A DNA stretch of 64,000 nt from Proteiniclasticum sp043951855 (GCF_043951855.1 NZ_JBINJW010000006.1:62001-126000); one strand, 5' to 3'; shown: positions 1 to 8,935, counted from the first letter of the stretch. Notes: generated by a model from the letters alone, not told the origin. Numbers and translations: made by a program.

Positions 1-1805
1 CCAAAAGAGAACTGGCTCAGGAAAAGATCGATGCGGAAAAGGCCAATGAGATTACAGGAATCGAGATCGGTGAGTTCATCACCGTCAAAGAGTTTGCTGA
101 AAAACTGAACAAGCCTGTGGCGGAAGTCATCAAGGCGCTGATCTTCACTGGCATCATGGCAGGAATCAACCAGGAAATAGATTATGAAACAGCTGAAAAA
201 GCGGCGAAGAGCCTGGAAGTGGACGTGGTCAAGGCAAAGGATGATTCATCAGGAATTTCTGATGATGATCAGGAAGATGCTCTGGATGTCAATATGGAGA
301 AAAGACCTCCGATTGTCACTGTAATGGGACATGTTGACCATGGTAAGACTTCACTGCTTGACGCGATCAGAAAGGCGAAAGTCACTGAAAGTGAGGCTGG
401 TGGTATCACGCAGCACATCGGTGCGTATACAGTCACACTGAATGGTGAGAAAATCACATTCCTTGATACGCCTGGTCATGAAGCTTTTACAGCCATGAGA
501 GCTAGAGGAGCACAGGCTACGGATATCGTTATCCTTGTAGTTGCAGCGGATGATGGAATCATGCCACAGACGGTTGAAGCCATTAATCACTGTAAGGCTG
601 CTCAGGTTCCTATTATTGTAGCCATCAACAAGATTGATGTGGAAGGCGCAAATGTGGACCGTGTCAAGCAGGAGCTGACAGAATACGGCCTTGTGGCTGA
701 AGAATGGGGTGGAGACACCATCTGCGTGCCAGTATCCGCCAAGCAGAAAATCGGCATTGACGATCTTCTTGAAATGGTTCTTCTGACTGCTGAAGTGGAA
801 GAGCTGAAAGCGGACGTAAACAGAAAGGCTGCAGGAACTGTAGTTGAATCCGAGCTGGATAAGGGAAGAGGCCCAGTGGCGACTTTACTTGTACAGAAGG
901 GAACCCTGAATGTCGGAGACTCTATTCTTGTGGGTACCACCTACGGTAGAATCAGAGCCATGTTCGATGACAAGGGTAAGAAAATCAACAGTGCGGGTCC
1001 TTCCATACCTGTGGAAATTCTCGGTCTTTCCGAAGTTCCACATGCAGGTGACAAGTTCAATGAAGTGAAGGATGAAAAAACAGCAAGAGGCATGGCAGAA
1101 GCGCGCAAGATCAAAGAAAAGAGCCTGCAGCAGAGTACCATGAGAGTGTCCCTTGAAGATCTATACAGTCAGGTGAAGGAAGGCAAGATCCAGGAACTTC
1201 CAATCATCATCAAGGCAGATGTACAGGGATCCATTGAAGCGCTGAAGAACAGCCTTGAAAAGCTTTCTACCGATGAAATCAAGGTCAGAGTCATTCATGG
1301 TGGTGTAGGTGCTGTTACAGAAACAGATATATCACTGGCGGCAGCATCCAATGCGGTAGTTATCGGATTCAATGTCAGACCAGACAACAATGCACAGATT
1401 CTAGCCGAAAAAGAAAATGTATATGTCAAGACCTACAGAATCATCTATCATGCTGTAGACGACATCAAGGCAGCTATGATCGGTATGCTTTCACCTGACA
1501 TCAAGGAAGTCATTCAGGGTAGAGTTGAAATCAGACAGACCTACAAGGTATCAGCCATTGGTACCATCGCTGGATGTTATGTGCTAAGCGGAAAGATCAC
1601 CAGAAACTCACTGATCAGACTTCTTCGTGATGGTGTAATCATTCATGAAGGAACTCTTGCATCCCTGAAGAGATTCAAGGATGACGTCAAGGAAGTGAAG
1701 GAAGGATTTGAATGTGGTCTGTCTCTTGAAAAGTACAATGAAATCAAAGAGGGTGACATACTGGAAGCCTACGTCATGGAATCTGTGACAAGAAAGGAAC
1801 TGTAG
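1..1805 (+). CDS. infB: Translation initiation factor IF-2 (5' end outside window)
   Basis: IF-2 is the GTPase that brings initiator fMet-tRNA to the 30S subunit and promotes 50S joining. The reading frame is open from base 3, so about 600 C-terminal residues are present and the true start lies upstream. Visible parts are an IF2_N segment (about nt 70-220), then the G domain with G1 GHVDHGKT (nt 327-350), G3 DTPGHEAF, G4 NKID and G5 SAK, followed by the beta-barrel and C-terminal fMet-tRNA-binding domains. The GTG at 117 lies inside IF2_N and is not the start. rbfA follows 34 bases after the stop, as in the usual nusA-infB-rbfA cluster. Identification is certain; only the 5' end is missing. 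Confidence 0.97.
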   Translation, partial: KRELAQEKIDAEKANEITGIEIGEFITVKEFAEKLNKPVAEVIKALIFTGIMAGINQEIDYETAEKAAKSLEVDVVKAKDDSSGISDDDQEDALDVNMEKRPPIVTVMGHVDHGKTSLLDAIRKAKVTESEAGGITQHIGAYTVTLNGEKITFLDTPGHEAFTAMRARGAQATDIVILVVAADDGIMPQTVEAINHCKAAQVPIIVAINKIDVEGANVDRVKQELTEYGLVAEEWGGDTICVPVSAKQKIGIDDLLEMVLLTAEVEELKADVNRKAAGTVVESELDKGRGPVATLLVQKGTLNVGDSILVGTTYGRIRAMFDDKGKKINSAGPSIPVEILGLSEVPHAGDKFNEVKDEKTARGMAEARKIKEKSLQQSTMRVSLEDLYSQVKEGKIQELPIIIKADVQGSIEALKNSLEKLSTDEIKVRVIHGGVGAVTETDISLAAASNAVVIGFNVRPDNNAQILAEKENVYVKTYRIIYHAVDDIKAAMIGMLSPDIKEVIQGRVEIRQTYKVSAIGTIAGCYVLSGKITRNSLIRLLRDGVIIHEGTLASLKRFKDDVKEVKEGFECGLSLEKYNEIKEGDILEAYVMESVTRKEL

Positions 1806-1839
1806 TCATCGCAAATGAAATAGAAATGAGGTGGAAAAT

Positions 1840-2196
1840 ATGGCAAAATACAGAGCCGGTCGAATCAATGAAGAGATGAAGAAAGAAATTTCTGCAATCA
1901 TCATGAATGGTTTGAAGGATCCAAGAATCACTGCCATGATAACCATAACAGATGTGGAAGTTACCTCGGACTTAAGATATGCCAAAGTATATGCGAGTAT
2001 CTTTGGAACCGAAGAACAGAAAGAAGAATCCCTGGCTGGGCTGAAGAGTTCTGCTGGATATATCAGAAGAGAAGTAGGCAAGAAGATTCAGATGCGCTAT
2101 GTGCCTGAACTGATCATTGTGGTGGATGACACCATTGATCGTGGTATGCACATAGATGAACTGATCCGAAAAGCCAATGAAAAGAAGGACCAGTAG
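1840..2196 (+). CDS. rbfA: 30S ribosome-binding factor A
   Basis: RbfA is a small KH-type protein that binds immature 30S subunits and helps mature the 5' end of 16S rRNA. The product is 118 residues, a normal length, beginning MAKYRAGRINEEMKKE. The ATG at 1840 is chosen because GAGGTGG precedes it at good spacing; the in-frame GTG at 1831 has no ribosome site. The body (ITDVEVTSDLRYAKVY) and the motif VPELIIVVDD are typical of the family. It sits between infB and nrnA and is probably cotranscribed with both, since no promoter or terminator is visible in the short gaps. Confidence 0.95.
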   Translation: MAKYRAGRINEEMKKEISAIIMNGLKDPRITAMITITDVEVTSDLRYAKVYASIFGTEEQKEESLAGLKSSAGYIRREVGKKIQMRYVPELIIVVDDTIDRGMHIDELIRKANEKKDQ

Positions 2197-2198
2197 TT

Positions 2199-3158
2199 AT
2201 GATGTTTAAGGAAATCGCTGAGAAAATCATGGGAACAGAGAGAATTGCGGTAGTCACCCACGCATCACCGGATGGTGATGCTGTGGGGAGCACTATGGGA
2301 ATTGTGCTTGCCTTGAGAGAACTGGGTAAAGATGTTGAAATCTTATCTAAGGAACCTGGACCAGAGAACCTGTCTTTCCTGCCCCTCTATGAGGAGTATG
2401 GAGTTCAGGCTACTTTAAGCGGTGACAGGGAACTTCTGCTGGCTTTGGACTGCGGTAATAAAGACAGATTATCCATGGAGCGTGATGGATTCGATGAGAT
2501 CTTTAAAATCAATATTGACCATCATGTATCAAATGAAATGTACGGGAGTCTGAATTATGTGGATACCGCTTCAGCTTCAACAGCAGAGATCATTTTCGAG
2601 CTGATCGAAGCACTGAGAATCTCACCAGACCAGTCAATGGCACAGTGCCTTTACACCGGCATTGTTTCAGATACAGGTTCGTTCAGATTCCCTTCCACTA
2701 CAGCGAAAACCCTTCGTATCACTGCTGAACTTATTGAAACAGGTCTTGATTTTTCGGAAATACAGCGTGTCTTGTTCAGTACATCAGAATTCAAGCGAAT
2801 CAAGCTGCTTGGAAGAGCGCTGATGACGCTGGAAAGCTACATGGAAGGTTTCGTTTCCGTCATGAATCTTGAAGCCAATGATTTCAATATCCTTTCGATT
2901 TCCGACAGGGATTCGGGAGATATTGTGAATTATGGACTGGAGCCACCCGAAGCGGATGTCTCAGTTCTGCTGAAAGAGGCAGAAGGATTTTTCAGGGTCA
3001 GTGTGAGAACCAAACTTGAAATCGATGCGTCTTCACTATGCGGGAAGTTTGACGGTGGCGGACATGTCAGAGCGGCGGGCTGCAATATCAAAGCAGAGTC
3101 TCTGGAAGAAGCGAAGCGTCTGATTCTAGAGGAAATAGAAAGGATGAGAGCTGTTTGA
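2199..3158 (+). CDS. nrnA: Bifunctional oligoribonuclease / pAp phosphatase (DHH-DHHA1)
   Basis: This DHH/DHHA1 phosphoesterase degrades short oligoribonucleotides (nanoRNA) and, in characterised family members, removes the 3' phosphate of pAp. The protein has 319 residues. The N-terminal DHH domain shows THASPDGDAVGS and the name motif DHH in NIDHHVSN; the C-terminal DHHA1 domain ends with the substrate-binding GGGHVRAAG. The start is the first of two adjacent ATG codons, two bases after the rbfA stop. Its stop overlaps the TTG start of truB by four bases, implying translational coupling. Placement between rbfA and truB is common in Firmicutes. Confidence 0.93.
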   Translation: MMFKEIAEKIMGTERIAVVTHASPDGDAVGSTMGIVLALRELGKDVEILSKEPGPENLSFLPLYEEYGVQATLSGDRELLLALDCGNKDRLSMERDGFDEIFKINIDHHVSNEMYGSLNYVDTASASTAEIIFELIEALRISPDQSMAQCLYTGIVSDTGSFRFPSTTAKTLRITAELIETGLDFSEIQRVLFSTSEFKRIKLLGRALMTLESYMEGFVSVMNLEANDFNILSISDRDSGDIVNYGLEPPEADVSVLLKEAEGFFRVSVRTKLEIDASSLCGKFDGGGHVRAAGCNIKAESLEEAKRLILEEIERMRAV

Positions 3159-4021
3159 ACGGAGTAATCAACCTTTATAAAGAAAAAGGCATGACGTCTT
3201 TCGCCGCAGTGGCGGCTGTGAGAAGACTGTCTAGAATAAAGAAAGTGGGCCATACAGGCACACTGGATCCTGAAGCGGAAGGAGTCCTTCCTGTCTGTAT
3301 AGGAAAGGCTACAAAGCTTGTGGAATATATCATGGCAGGCAACAAGGTTTATCGGGCCGGGTTCAGGCTTGGCAAGATTTCAGATACACTGGATGCTTTT
3401 GGTGAAGTGCAGGACACTGGAAAGACTATACCGGGAGAAGAACTTGTACGAGAGAAACTGAAAGAGTTTCTTGGTGAGTCCATGCAGCTTCCGCCTATGT
3501 TTTCCGCCTTGAAGATCAACGGGAGAAGACTGTATGATCTGGCGCGGGAAGGAATAGAAGTTGACCGTGAGAAGAGAAAGATTCATGTATTTGACATTGA
3601 GCTCGTCTCATTTGAAGAGGATGAGGGTGAAATACTTCTTTCCTGTTCCAAAGGTACGTATGTTAGAAGCATCATTGATGACCTTGGACAGAAGCTTGGG
3701 TGTGGTGCTATCATGACGAGTCTTATACGTGAAGGTACAGGAGCATTTTCCATGGAGAATGCTGTCACACTGGAAACGCTTGAAAAGGACGGATATGAAA
3801 AACATCTGATTCAGATGGATGCCGTTCTGTCAGACTACAAGGACATCACTATTTCGGACAGGTTTCTCAAGCTTGTCGTCAATGGAGTGAAGGTGAAAGA
3901 CGGCAGACTGATAAGTTCCATCGAAGAGGGGCTTTACAGAGGATACTCTGAAAAAGGGGATCTGTTGGGGATAGTAGAGAGGAAAGAAGATTTCCTTTAT
4001 CTAAAAGTAAATCTTATGTGA
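3155..4021 (+). CDS. truB: tRNA pseudouridine(55) synthase
   Basis: TruB isomerises U55 in the T-loop of almost all tRNAs. The 288-residue product starts at a TTG (MNGVINLYKEKGMTSF), the canonical TruB N terminus, and overlaps the nrnA stop by four bases. The catalytic aspartate is in GTLDPEAEGVL (about Asp38). The conserved KGTYVRSI segment lies near residue 170. A ribosome site (AAAGGATGAG) precedes the TTG. It is embedded in the ribosome/RNA-modification operon and runs into ribF. No irregularities seen. Confidence 0.95.
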   Translation: MNGVINLYKEKGMTSFAAVAAVRRLSRIKKVGHTGTLDPEAEGVLPVCIGKATKLVEYIMAGNKVYRAGFRLGKISDTLDAFGEVQDTGKTIPGEELVREKLKEFLGESMQLPPMFSALKINGRRLYDLAREGIEVDREKRKIHVFDIELVSFEEDEGEILLSCSKGTYVRSIIDDLGQKLGCGAIMTSLIREGTGAFSMENAVTLETLEKDGYEKHLIQMDAVLSDYKDITISDRFLKLVVNGVKVKDGRLISSIEEGLYRGYSEKGDLLGIVERKEDFLYLKVNLM

Positions 4022-4029
4022 GGTTTGAA

Positions 4030-4959
4030 ATGATAATAATTGATGAAAATGTCAAGGAAGATTTTAAAGAGGGTACTTACATTGCTCTGGGGAGTTTTGA
4101 TGGTCTTCACAAAGGCCACATGACACTGATAAACAAGGTAGTGGACGAAGCCATGGCTGATGGCCTGAAAAGTGCAGTCTATACTTTCAAAAATCATCCT
4201 CTGACTGTGGCAAAACCTGAACTGGCACCAAAACTTCTCATGGACAATAAGCAGAAAATCCATCTCCTTAAGGCAAAAGGGGTAGATGCAACAATTTTTG
4301 TGTCTTTTACCATGGAATACATGCAGACCGAAGCGGATGATTTCATACTCAGTCTGATCAACGACTTCAATGCCAAAGGTTTTGTGGTGGGATTCAACTA
4401 TAAGTATGGATATCAGAACAAAGGGAACGTGGACACCTTAAGAGAAATGGCGGAAAAACATGGCTTCAAACTCTTTGTCATGGATGCTGCCTTGAGTAAT
4501 GATGATGTCATCAGCAGCACCAGAATCAGAAATCTGATACTCAAAGGGAAAATGAGTGAAGCGAATAAGCTGCTCTTTGAACCCTTTATGCTGAGAGGAA
4601 CCATCATCGGTGGAAAGAAACTCGGCAGAAAACTGGGATTCCCCACTGCCAATATGAGTTATGACACGAAGTATGTGATTCCTAAAACAGGTGTTTATTA
4701 TACAAATGTCATGATGGATGGAACACTGCACAAGAGCATCACCTCAGTCGGATACAATCCGACAGTGGATGGAAAGAATCTGAGCATAGAAACCTATATT
4801 CTGGATTTTGACCGTGAAATCTACGGGGAAGAAGTGAAGCTGTACTTTGTGGAGTACATGAGAGATGAAGAAAAGTATGAAACGCTGGATGAGCTTGTAG
4901 AACAGCTTAGAAAAGATGAGAAGTATGCTGCAGAGCAGGAACTTTCTGTGCTTTTATAA
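4030..4959 (+). CDS. ribF: Bifunctional riboflavin kinase / FAD synthetase
   Basis: RibF phosphorylates riboflavin to FMN and adenylylates FMN to FAD. The 309-residue protein has the N-terminal nucleotidyltransferase module (GSFDGLHKGHM near residue 22, and SSTRIR near 160) and the C-terminal flavokinase module (KKLGRKLGFPTANM, containing the PTAN metal-ATP motif). The ATG at 4030 is preferred over an in-frame GTG at 4018, because GAGG (4020-4023) sits six bases before it; the GTG overlaps the truB stop. The truB-ribF-rpsO order is conserved in Firmicutes. Confidence 0.95.
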   Translation: MIIIDENVKEDFKEGTYIALGSFDGLHKGHMTLINKVVDEAMADGLKSAVYTFKNHPLTVAKPELAPKLLMDNKQKIHLLKAKGVDATIFVSFTMEYMQTEADDFILSLINDFNAKGFVVGFNYKYGYQNKGNVDTLREMAEKHGFKLFVMDAALSNDDVISSTRIRNLILKGKMSEANKLLFEPFMLRGTIIGGKKLGRKLGFPTANMSYDTKYVIPKTGVYYTNVMMDGTLHKSITSVGYNPTVDGKNLSIETYILDFDREIYGEEVKLYFVEYMRDEEKYETLDELVEQLRKDEKYAAEQELSVLL

Positions 4960-4988
4960 TTGCAGTACAGGCTTCAGTATGATATAAT
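4960..4988 (+). promoter_or_regulatory. Sigma-A promoter for rpsO
   Basis: TTGCAG (4960-4965) and a consensus TATAAT (4983-4988) are separated by exactly 17 bases, directly after the ribF stop. The transcript would have a leader of about 75 bases that contains partly complementary ACCATG / CATGGT segments. These could be the S15 autoregulatory site, but that is inference. Confidence 0.75.
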
Positions 4989-5071
4989 ACGTAACGAACC
5001 ATGAACTATGTTATTAGGTTTGCTGTCTTTTAACATGGTCATAGGGGATAATTGATCAGGAGGTAAAGCAA

Positions 5072-5335
5072 ATGGATAAGGTAAGAAAGCTGGAGATCAT
5101 CCAGGAACACGCAAGACACGAAGGTGACACAGGTTCACCAGAAGTGCAGATCGCACTGCTCACAGAGAGGATCAACTCTTTGACAGGGCATCTTAAGATC
5201 CACAAGAAGGATCACCATTCAAGAAGAGGTCTTCTTATGATGGTTGGTCAGAGAAGGGGTCTTCTTAACTATCTGATGGCTGAGGATATTGAAAGATACA
5301 GAGATATCATAGCGAAGCTTGGAATCAGAAGATAA
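5072..5335 (+). CDS. rpsO: 30S ribosomal protein S15
   Basis: S15 is a primary 16S rRNA-binding protein of the small-subunit platform and helps form an intersubunit bridge. The product is 87 residues, one or two shorter than usual, starting MDKVRKLEIIQEHARH. The family signature is clear (GDTGSPEVQIALLTERI, then HKKDHHSRRGLLMMVGQRR). AGGAGG lies eight bases before the ATG. It has its own promoter upstream and a strong terminator downstream, so it forms a single-gene unit between ribF and pnp, the standard neighbour. Confidence 0.98.
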   Translation: MDKVRKLEIIQEHARHEGDTGSPEVQIALLTERINSLTGHLKIHKKDHHSRRGLLMMVGQRRGLLNYLMAEDIERYRDIIAKLGIRR

Positions 5336-5352
5336 TTAAAAAATGTACTCTG

Positions 5353-5379
5353 AGCCTGCTTTTCTGAAGCAGGCTTTTA
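5353..5379 (+). terminator. Rho-independent terminator of rpsO
   Basis: Perfect 9-bp stem AGCCTGCTT/AAGCAGGCT (5353-5361 and 5367-5375) with a five-base loop, followed by a short T run, 17 bases after the rpsO stop. Confidence 0.85.
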
Positions 5380-5478
5380 GTATATACTGGATATAAAGCT
5401 TTTCATATAGAGCTTTTATTCAAGTAGAGTATTACAAAGCCCCATAAGCCGTTTCAATTTAAAGATTCTCATCTGATG

Positions 5479-5529
5479 TTTTTTAAAAATCAAAGAATGC
5501 AACATGTTGATTTTTTGATTTTTAAAAAA
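5479..5529 (+). promoter_or_regulatory. Long inverted repeat in the pnp 5' region
   Basis: A perfect 16-bp inverted repeat (arms 5479-5494 and 5514-5529) encloses a 19-base loop that itself contains the 10-bp palindrome CAACATGTTG (5500-5509). The right arm overlaps a possible weak promoter (TTGATT 5508-5513, TTTATC 5530-5535). Because pnp mRNA in other bacteria is autoregulated through a 5' hairpin, a similar role is plausible, but it is not shown by sequence alone. Confidence 0.5.
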
Positions 5530-5598
5530 TTTATCGGATCCAAGGACTCATTTAATTTTTGAACGCTTGTGGAGGCAGAACAAAAAGGAGATGAATCA

Positions 5599-7728
5599 AT
5601 GCAAATCAAACAGGAAATTCAATTAGCTGGAAGAAATTTCGGTATCGAGTTCGGAGAAAGAGGCATGCTGTCTGATGCTGCTATTTTCATGAATTATGGA
5701 GATACAGTAGTCATGGTCAATGCGAATTCTTCCGAGAAGCCAAGAGACGGGATCGACTTTTTCCCTCTGGCTGTAGATTATGAAGAAAAAATGTATGCTG
5801 TTGGTAAGATTCCAGGAGGATTTATCAAGAGAGAAGGAAGACCTTCGGAGAAAGCGATTCTTTCAGGAAGAGCCATTGACAGACCGCTGAGACCTCTGTT
5901 CCCGAAAGGTTACAGAAATGATGTACAGGTTGTGTGCACCGTGCTTTCCGTGGAAAATGACAATCTTCCAGAGATTCTGGCAATCAATGCTGCAGCAACT
6001 GCACTGCTGCTTTCATCCATTCCTTACACAACGCCTCTGGCCGCTGTAATGATCGGATACATCGATGGAGAATTCGTTGTGAATCCGACATCAAAGCAGA
6101 GAGAAGAAAGCGTGCTGTCACTGACAGTCTGTGCCACAGATGAGAGAATCATGATGATCGAAGCTGGTGCTCAGGAAGTGGACGAAGATACAATGATCAA
6201 GGGAATCCAGTTCGGATTCGAAGCTTGTCAGCCGATCATTGCCATGCAGAAAGAGCTTACTGAAAAATACGGTAAAGAGAAGAAAGTTCCTGTACTGTAT
6301 ACCCTTGACGAGGAAATCGAAAAGGAAGTCAGAGCGTTTGCAGGAGATCTGGTTGCTGAAGCCATGCACATCGTGGACAAAGCAGAAAGAAGCGTAAAGC
6401 TTGACGAAGTGAAGGCTAAGGTAGCTGAAGCGTTCGGAGAGAAGTATCCTGAAGGGAAAAGCGATATTGCTGAAACCTTATATATGCTGCAGAAGGAAAC
6501 TGTCAGAGATATGGCGATTCTGGAACACAAGAGAGTGGATGGAAGAAGATTCGATGAAATCAGAAAGCTTTCCTCAGAAGTTGCAGTACTGCCTAGAACC
6601 CATGGTTCAGGGGTATTCTCCAGAGGTTCCACTCAGGTCATGGCAGTGACTACACTGGGCGCAATCGGAGACATCCAGATTCTCGACGGCGTAAGTGAAG
6701 AAGAAAGCAAGCGTTATATCCATCACTATAATTTCCCATCCTACTCCGTTGGTGAAACAAGACCAATGAGAGGACCAGGAAGAAGAGAAATCGGTCATGG
6801 TGCTCTGGCAGAAAAAGCCATTGAACCACTTATCCCAAGCGAAGAAGACTTCCCATACACCATCAGAGTGGTATCTGAAGTGCTTTCTTCAAACGGATCC
6901 ACATCACAGGCATCTGTCTGTGCATCCACTCTGGCACTGCTTGATGCAGGTGTTCCACTGAAGAGACCGGCAGCTGGTATCGCCATGGGGCTGTTTACTA
7001 CAGATGATCTTGTAAGAGAAGAAGTAGTGACAGACATTCAGGGCGTGGAAGACTTCTTCGGCGATATGGACTTCAAGGTGGCTGGAACAACAGAAGGGAT
7101 CACTGCAATCCAGGTTGATACCAAGATTGCCGGTCTTTCACCAACCATTATCGAAAAATCCATCAGAGATGCGAAGACTGCAAGACTTGAAATCCTGAAA
7201 GTAATGGAAGGGTCCATCAAGGAAGCAAGACCGGAAGTTTCTCAGTATGCACCTAAGATCTTCACGCTGAACATCAATCCTGATAAGATCAGAGACGTCA
7301 TCGGTTCCGGTGGTAAGGTAATCAACAAGATTATCGCAGAAACCGGAGTGAAGATTGATATCGATGATACAGGTAAGGTATTTGTCGGTGGATCTGATAT
7401 CGAAATGGTGAAGAAAGCGATTTCCATCATTGAAGGTATTGTCAAGGAAGTTGTACCTGGTGAGATTTATCTTGGTAAAGTCATCAAGATCATGCCATTT
7501 GGTGCCTTCGTTGAAATTCTTCCTAACAAGGAAGGTCTGGTTCATATTTCTAAGCTTGATATGAAGAGAGTGGAAAAGGTGGAAGATATCGTAGAAGTAG
7601 GAGATGAAATCCTCGTGAAGGTATCAGAAATCGACAACCAGGGGAGAATCAATCTTTCCAGAAGAGATGCGCTCATCGACATGGAAAAGAAGGAAAAAGC
7701 TGAAAAATCTGAAAAAGAGCAGGAATAA
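5599..7728 (+). CDS. pnp: Polyribonucleotide nucleotidyltransferase (PNPase)
   Basis: PNPase is a trimeric phosphorolytic 3'-5' exoribonuclease that can also polymerise NDPs; it acts in mRNA decay and RNA quality control. The 709-residue product has two RNase PH cores (about 10-230 and 300-530), a KH domain (PDKIRDVIGSGGKVINKI, about 555-610) and an S1 domain (GEIYLGKVIKIMPFGAFVEI, about 620-690), ending in a Lys/Glu-rich tail. Typical RPLRPLFPKGY and GRREIGHG motifs are present. The ATG at 5599 has AGGAG at eight bases; the upstream in-frame GTG 5569 is not favoured. It is followed by a strong terminator. Confidence 0.97.
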   Translation: MQIKQEIQLAGRNFGIEFGERGMLSDAAIFMNYGDTVVMVNANSSEKPRDGIDFFPLAVDYEEKMYAVGKIPGGFIKREGRPSEKAILSGRAIDRPLRPLFPKGYRNDVQVVCTVLSVENDNLPEILAINAAATALLLSSIPYTTPLAAVMIGYIDGEFVVNPTSKQREESVLSLTVCATDERIMMIEAGAQEVDEDTMIKGIQFGFEACQPIIAMQKELTEKYGKEKKVPVLYTLDEEIEKEVRAFAGDLVAEAMHIVDKAERSVKLDEVKAKVAEAFGEKYPEGKSDIAETLYMLQKETVRDMAILEHKRVDGRRFDEIRKLSSEVAVLPRTHGSGVFSRGSTQVMAVTTLGAIGDIQILDGVSEEESKRYIHHYNFPSYSVGETRPMRGPGRREIGHGALAEKAIEPLIPSEEDFPYTIRVVSEVLSSNGSTSQASVCASTLALLDAGVPLKRPAAGIAMGLFTTDDLVREEVVTDIQGVEDFFGDMDFKVAGTTEGITAIQVDTKIAGLSPTIIEKSIRDAKTARLEILKVMEGSIKEARPEVSQYAPKIFTLNINPDKIRDVIGSGGKVINKIIAETGVKIDIDDTGKVFVGGSDIEMVKKAISIIEGIVKEVVPGEIYLGKVIKIMPFGAFVEILPNKEGLVHISKLDMKRVEKVEDIVEVGDEILVKVSEIDNQGRINLSRRDALIDMEKKEKAEKSEKEQE

Positions 7729-7733
7729 AAGTT

Positions 7734-7762
7734 ACGGGACAGCAGATGCTGTCCCGTTTTTA
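7734..7762 (+). terminator. Terminator of pnp
   Basis: Ten-bp stem ACGGGACAGC/GCTGTCCCGT with an AGAT loop (7734-7757) followed by a T run, directly after the pnp stop. Confidence 0.92.
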
Positions 7763-7818
7763 TTGCAGACATATAATATTTTAACGACTCATTCCAGGAG
7801 AGAGGGATAAGATAATGA

Positions 7819-8250
7819 TCAGGGAGAAGTGACATTGAAGATCAGATTTTCTTTGTCATTCTCTATATGAATCGTCATTTTATTTTCCTCATCAAAACTG
7901 AATGTTACAGTTTCAGCAGCAAGTATATTTTTTTCTTCATCTAATACCGAGAATAAGGCCCCGGTGTCGGGCGTGTCAAAATCAAAGAAAAGCCTCTCAC
8001 CACGTTTTAAAGGGGAACCATCTGCGTTCATGCTGCCACCACTAGAGAGGTTCTGCTGAAAGCGGATTTCAGAAATTAGCTCCTGTGACATATTTACGAA
8101 GGTTACAGTGTACTTTGGATCAGATTTCGGTGAAAGTTCATGGTTACTGTTCCTGGTGCATCCAGCACCAAGAAGGAAAAGGGCGACAAGTAGAAGCGGC
8201 AAGTACAGTATTTTAAAATCAGGTCTGTCAATCGTAATTTTAGGATGCAT
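7819..8250 (-). CDS. Putative secreted lipoprotein, function unknown
   Basis: Unrecognised 143-residue protein. Residues 13-28 form a hydrophobic signal segment ending in the lipobox LLGAGC (about residues 26-31), so the mature protein would be lipid-anchored on the outer face of the membrane. The rest is a compact, beta-rich, acidic domain without cysteines or a recognisable catalytic motif. The start is strongly supported by AAAGGAGG six bases upstream on the minus strand. Its promoter carries a 13-bp inverted repeat, suggesting dedicated regulation. It is monocistronic and convergent with pnp. Confidence 0.8.
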   Translation of the reverse strand: MHPKITIDRPDFKILYLPLLLVALFLLGAGCTRNSNHELSPKSDPKYTVTFVNMSQELISEIRFQQNLSSGGSMNADGSPLKRGERLFFDFDTPDTGALFSVLDEEKNILAAETVTFSFDEENKMTIHIENDKENLIFNVTSP

Positions 8251-8271
8251 AGTGAATCCTCCTTTTATTGT

Positions 8272-8309
8272 ATTATAACATATTTTTATTGTTAATCAAT
8301 AAAAATATG
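8272..8309 (-). promoter_or_regulatory. Lipoprotein promoter overlapped by a 13-bp inverted repeat
   Basis: On the minus strand TTGATT (plus 8294-8299) and TATAAT (plus 8272-8277) are 16 bases apart. A perfect inverted repeat with 13-bp arms (8279-8291 and 8297-8309) and a five-base centre covers the -35 box and spacer, a position expected of a repressor operator. Confidence 0.65.
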
Positions 8310-8454
8310 ATTTTCAACAAAAATCCCTAAATTGTAATCCAAGATACCGGTTTGCAGACCAAGAAGCAGTTTTTGAAAGTCATATCAGGAAGTTTGCTGG
8401 CAGGATGGAAGTCTTGCGTCGATTTTCCGAAGGGCTTCTTTTCAGGGGACAAGC

Positions 8455-8484
8455 AGAAAAAGCATCGTAGCCGCTATGATGCTT
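8455..8484 (-). terminator. Terminator of the DUF6440 gene
   Basis: An 11-bp stem (8460-8470 and 8474-8484, one G-T pair, CCG loop) is followed on the minus strand by a T run (plus 8456-8460). It lies about 50 bases beyond the stop of the minus-strand gene at 8533. Confidence 0.7.
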
Positions 8485-8532
8485 TCTGACGTTCTCTTTT
8501 GCGGGTGTGGTTTTACGACGTGGAGATCCCGC

Positions 8533-8721
8533 TTAATACGGAAGATCCATTTGTGGTGTTACGACAGGTTTTCCATCCTGGTCCAGAAGCACAGTCAGTC
8601 CGCCTGAATACCCTGCAGCATGGTAGATATAGTTCACTCCGGTCTCTCTGTCCACCCAGATTTCCATCACATTTACTCTACCTTGAATGTATGTTCGGAC
8701 AAATCGATCTATGTCTTTCAT
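8533..8721 (-). CDS. DUF6440-like small protein
   Basis: A 62-residue protein starting MKDIDRFVRTYIQGR. The segment GVNYIYHAAGYSGGLTVLL followed by DQDGKP matches my memory of the DUF6440 family, small proteins of unknown function common in Firmicutes and their phages. The start at 8721 is chosen because GGAGG lies five bases before this ATG; an ATG four codons earlier overlaps the ribosome site. It has its own downstream terminator and no phage genes around it. Function unknown. Confidence 0.75.
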   Translation of the reverse strand: MKDIDRFVRTYIQGRVNVMEIWVDRETGVNYIYHAAGYSGGLTVLLDQDGKPVVTPQMDLPY

Positions 8722-8935
8722 TTCAACCTCCATGGTTTTTCAGCTTTATTATATAGTCATGTTCCTTTTCTCATCAAGGAGTCCCATATTTTCCGAAGTG
8801 AATGCAGAACCGGTATTGTTTCTGTGTATCCCATAAGGAAGTTCAAGCCCGACCCGCTGATTGTTTCAATTGCGTCATAGAATGTGGTAGAATATAGGTA
8901 TTATCTAATCTATAGAGATTGTGGAGGTAGTTTTC

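Noticed and set aside
6118..7545. Several long antisense frames across pnp and other conserved genes (rnj, hyd, suf)
   Set aside because: They are shadows of strongly coding genes, with no conserved motifs or start signals.
8499..8880. Plus-strand open frames opposite the DUF6440 gene
   Set aside because: The minus-strand gene has a ribosome site, terminator and family resemblance; the plus frames have none.
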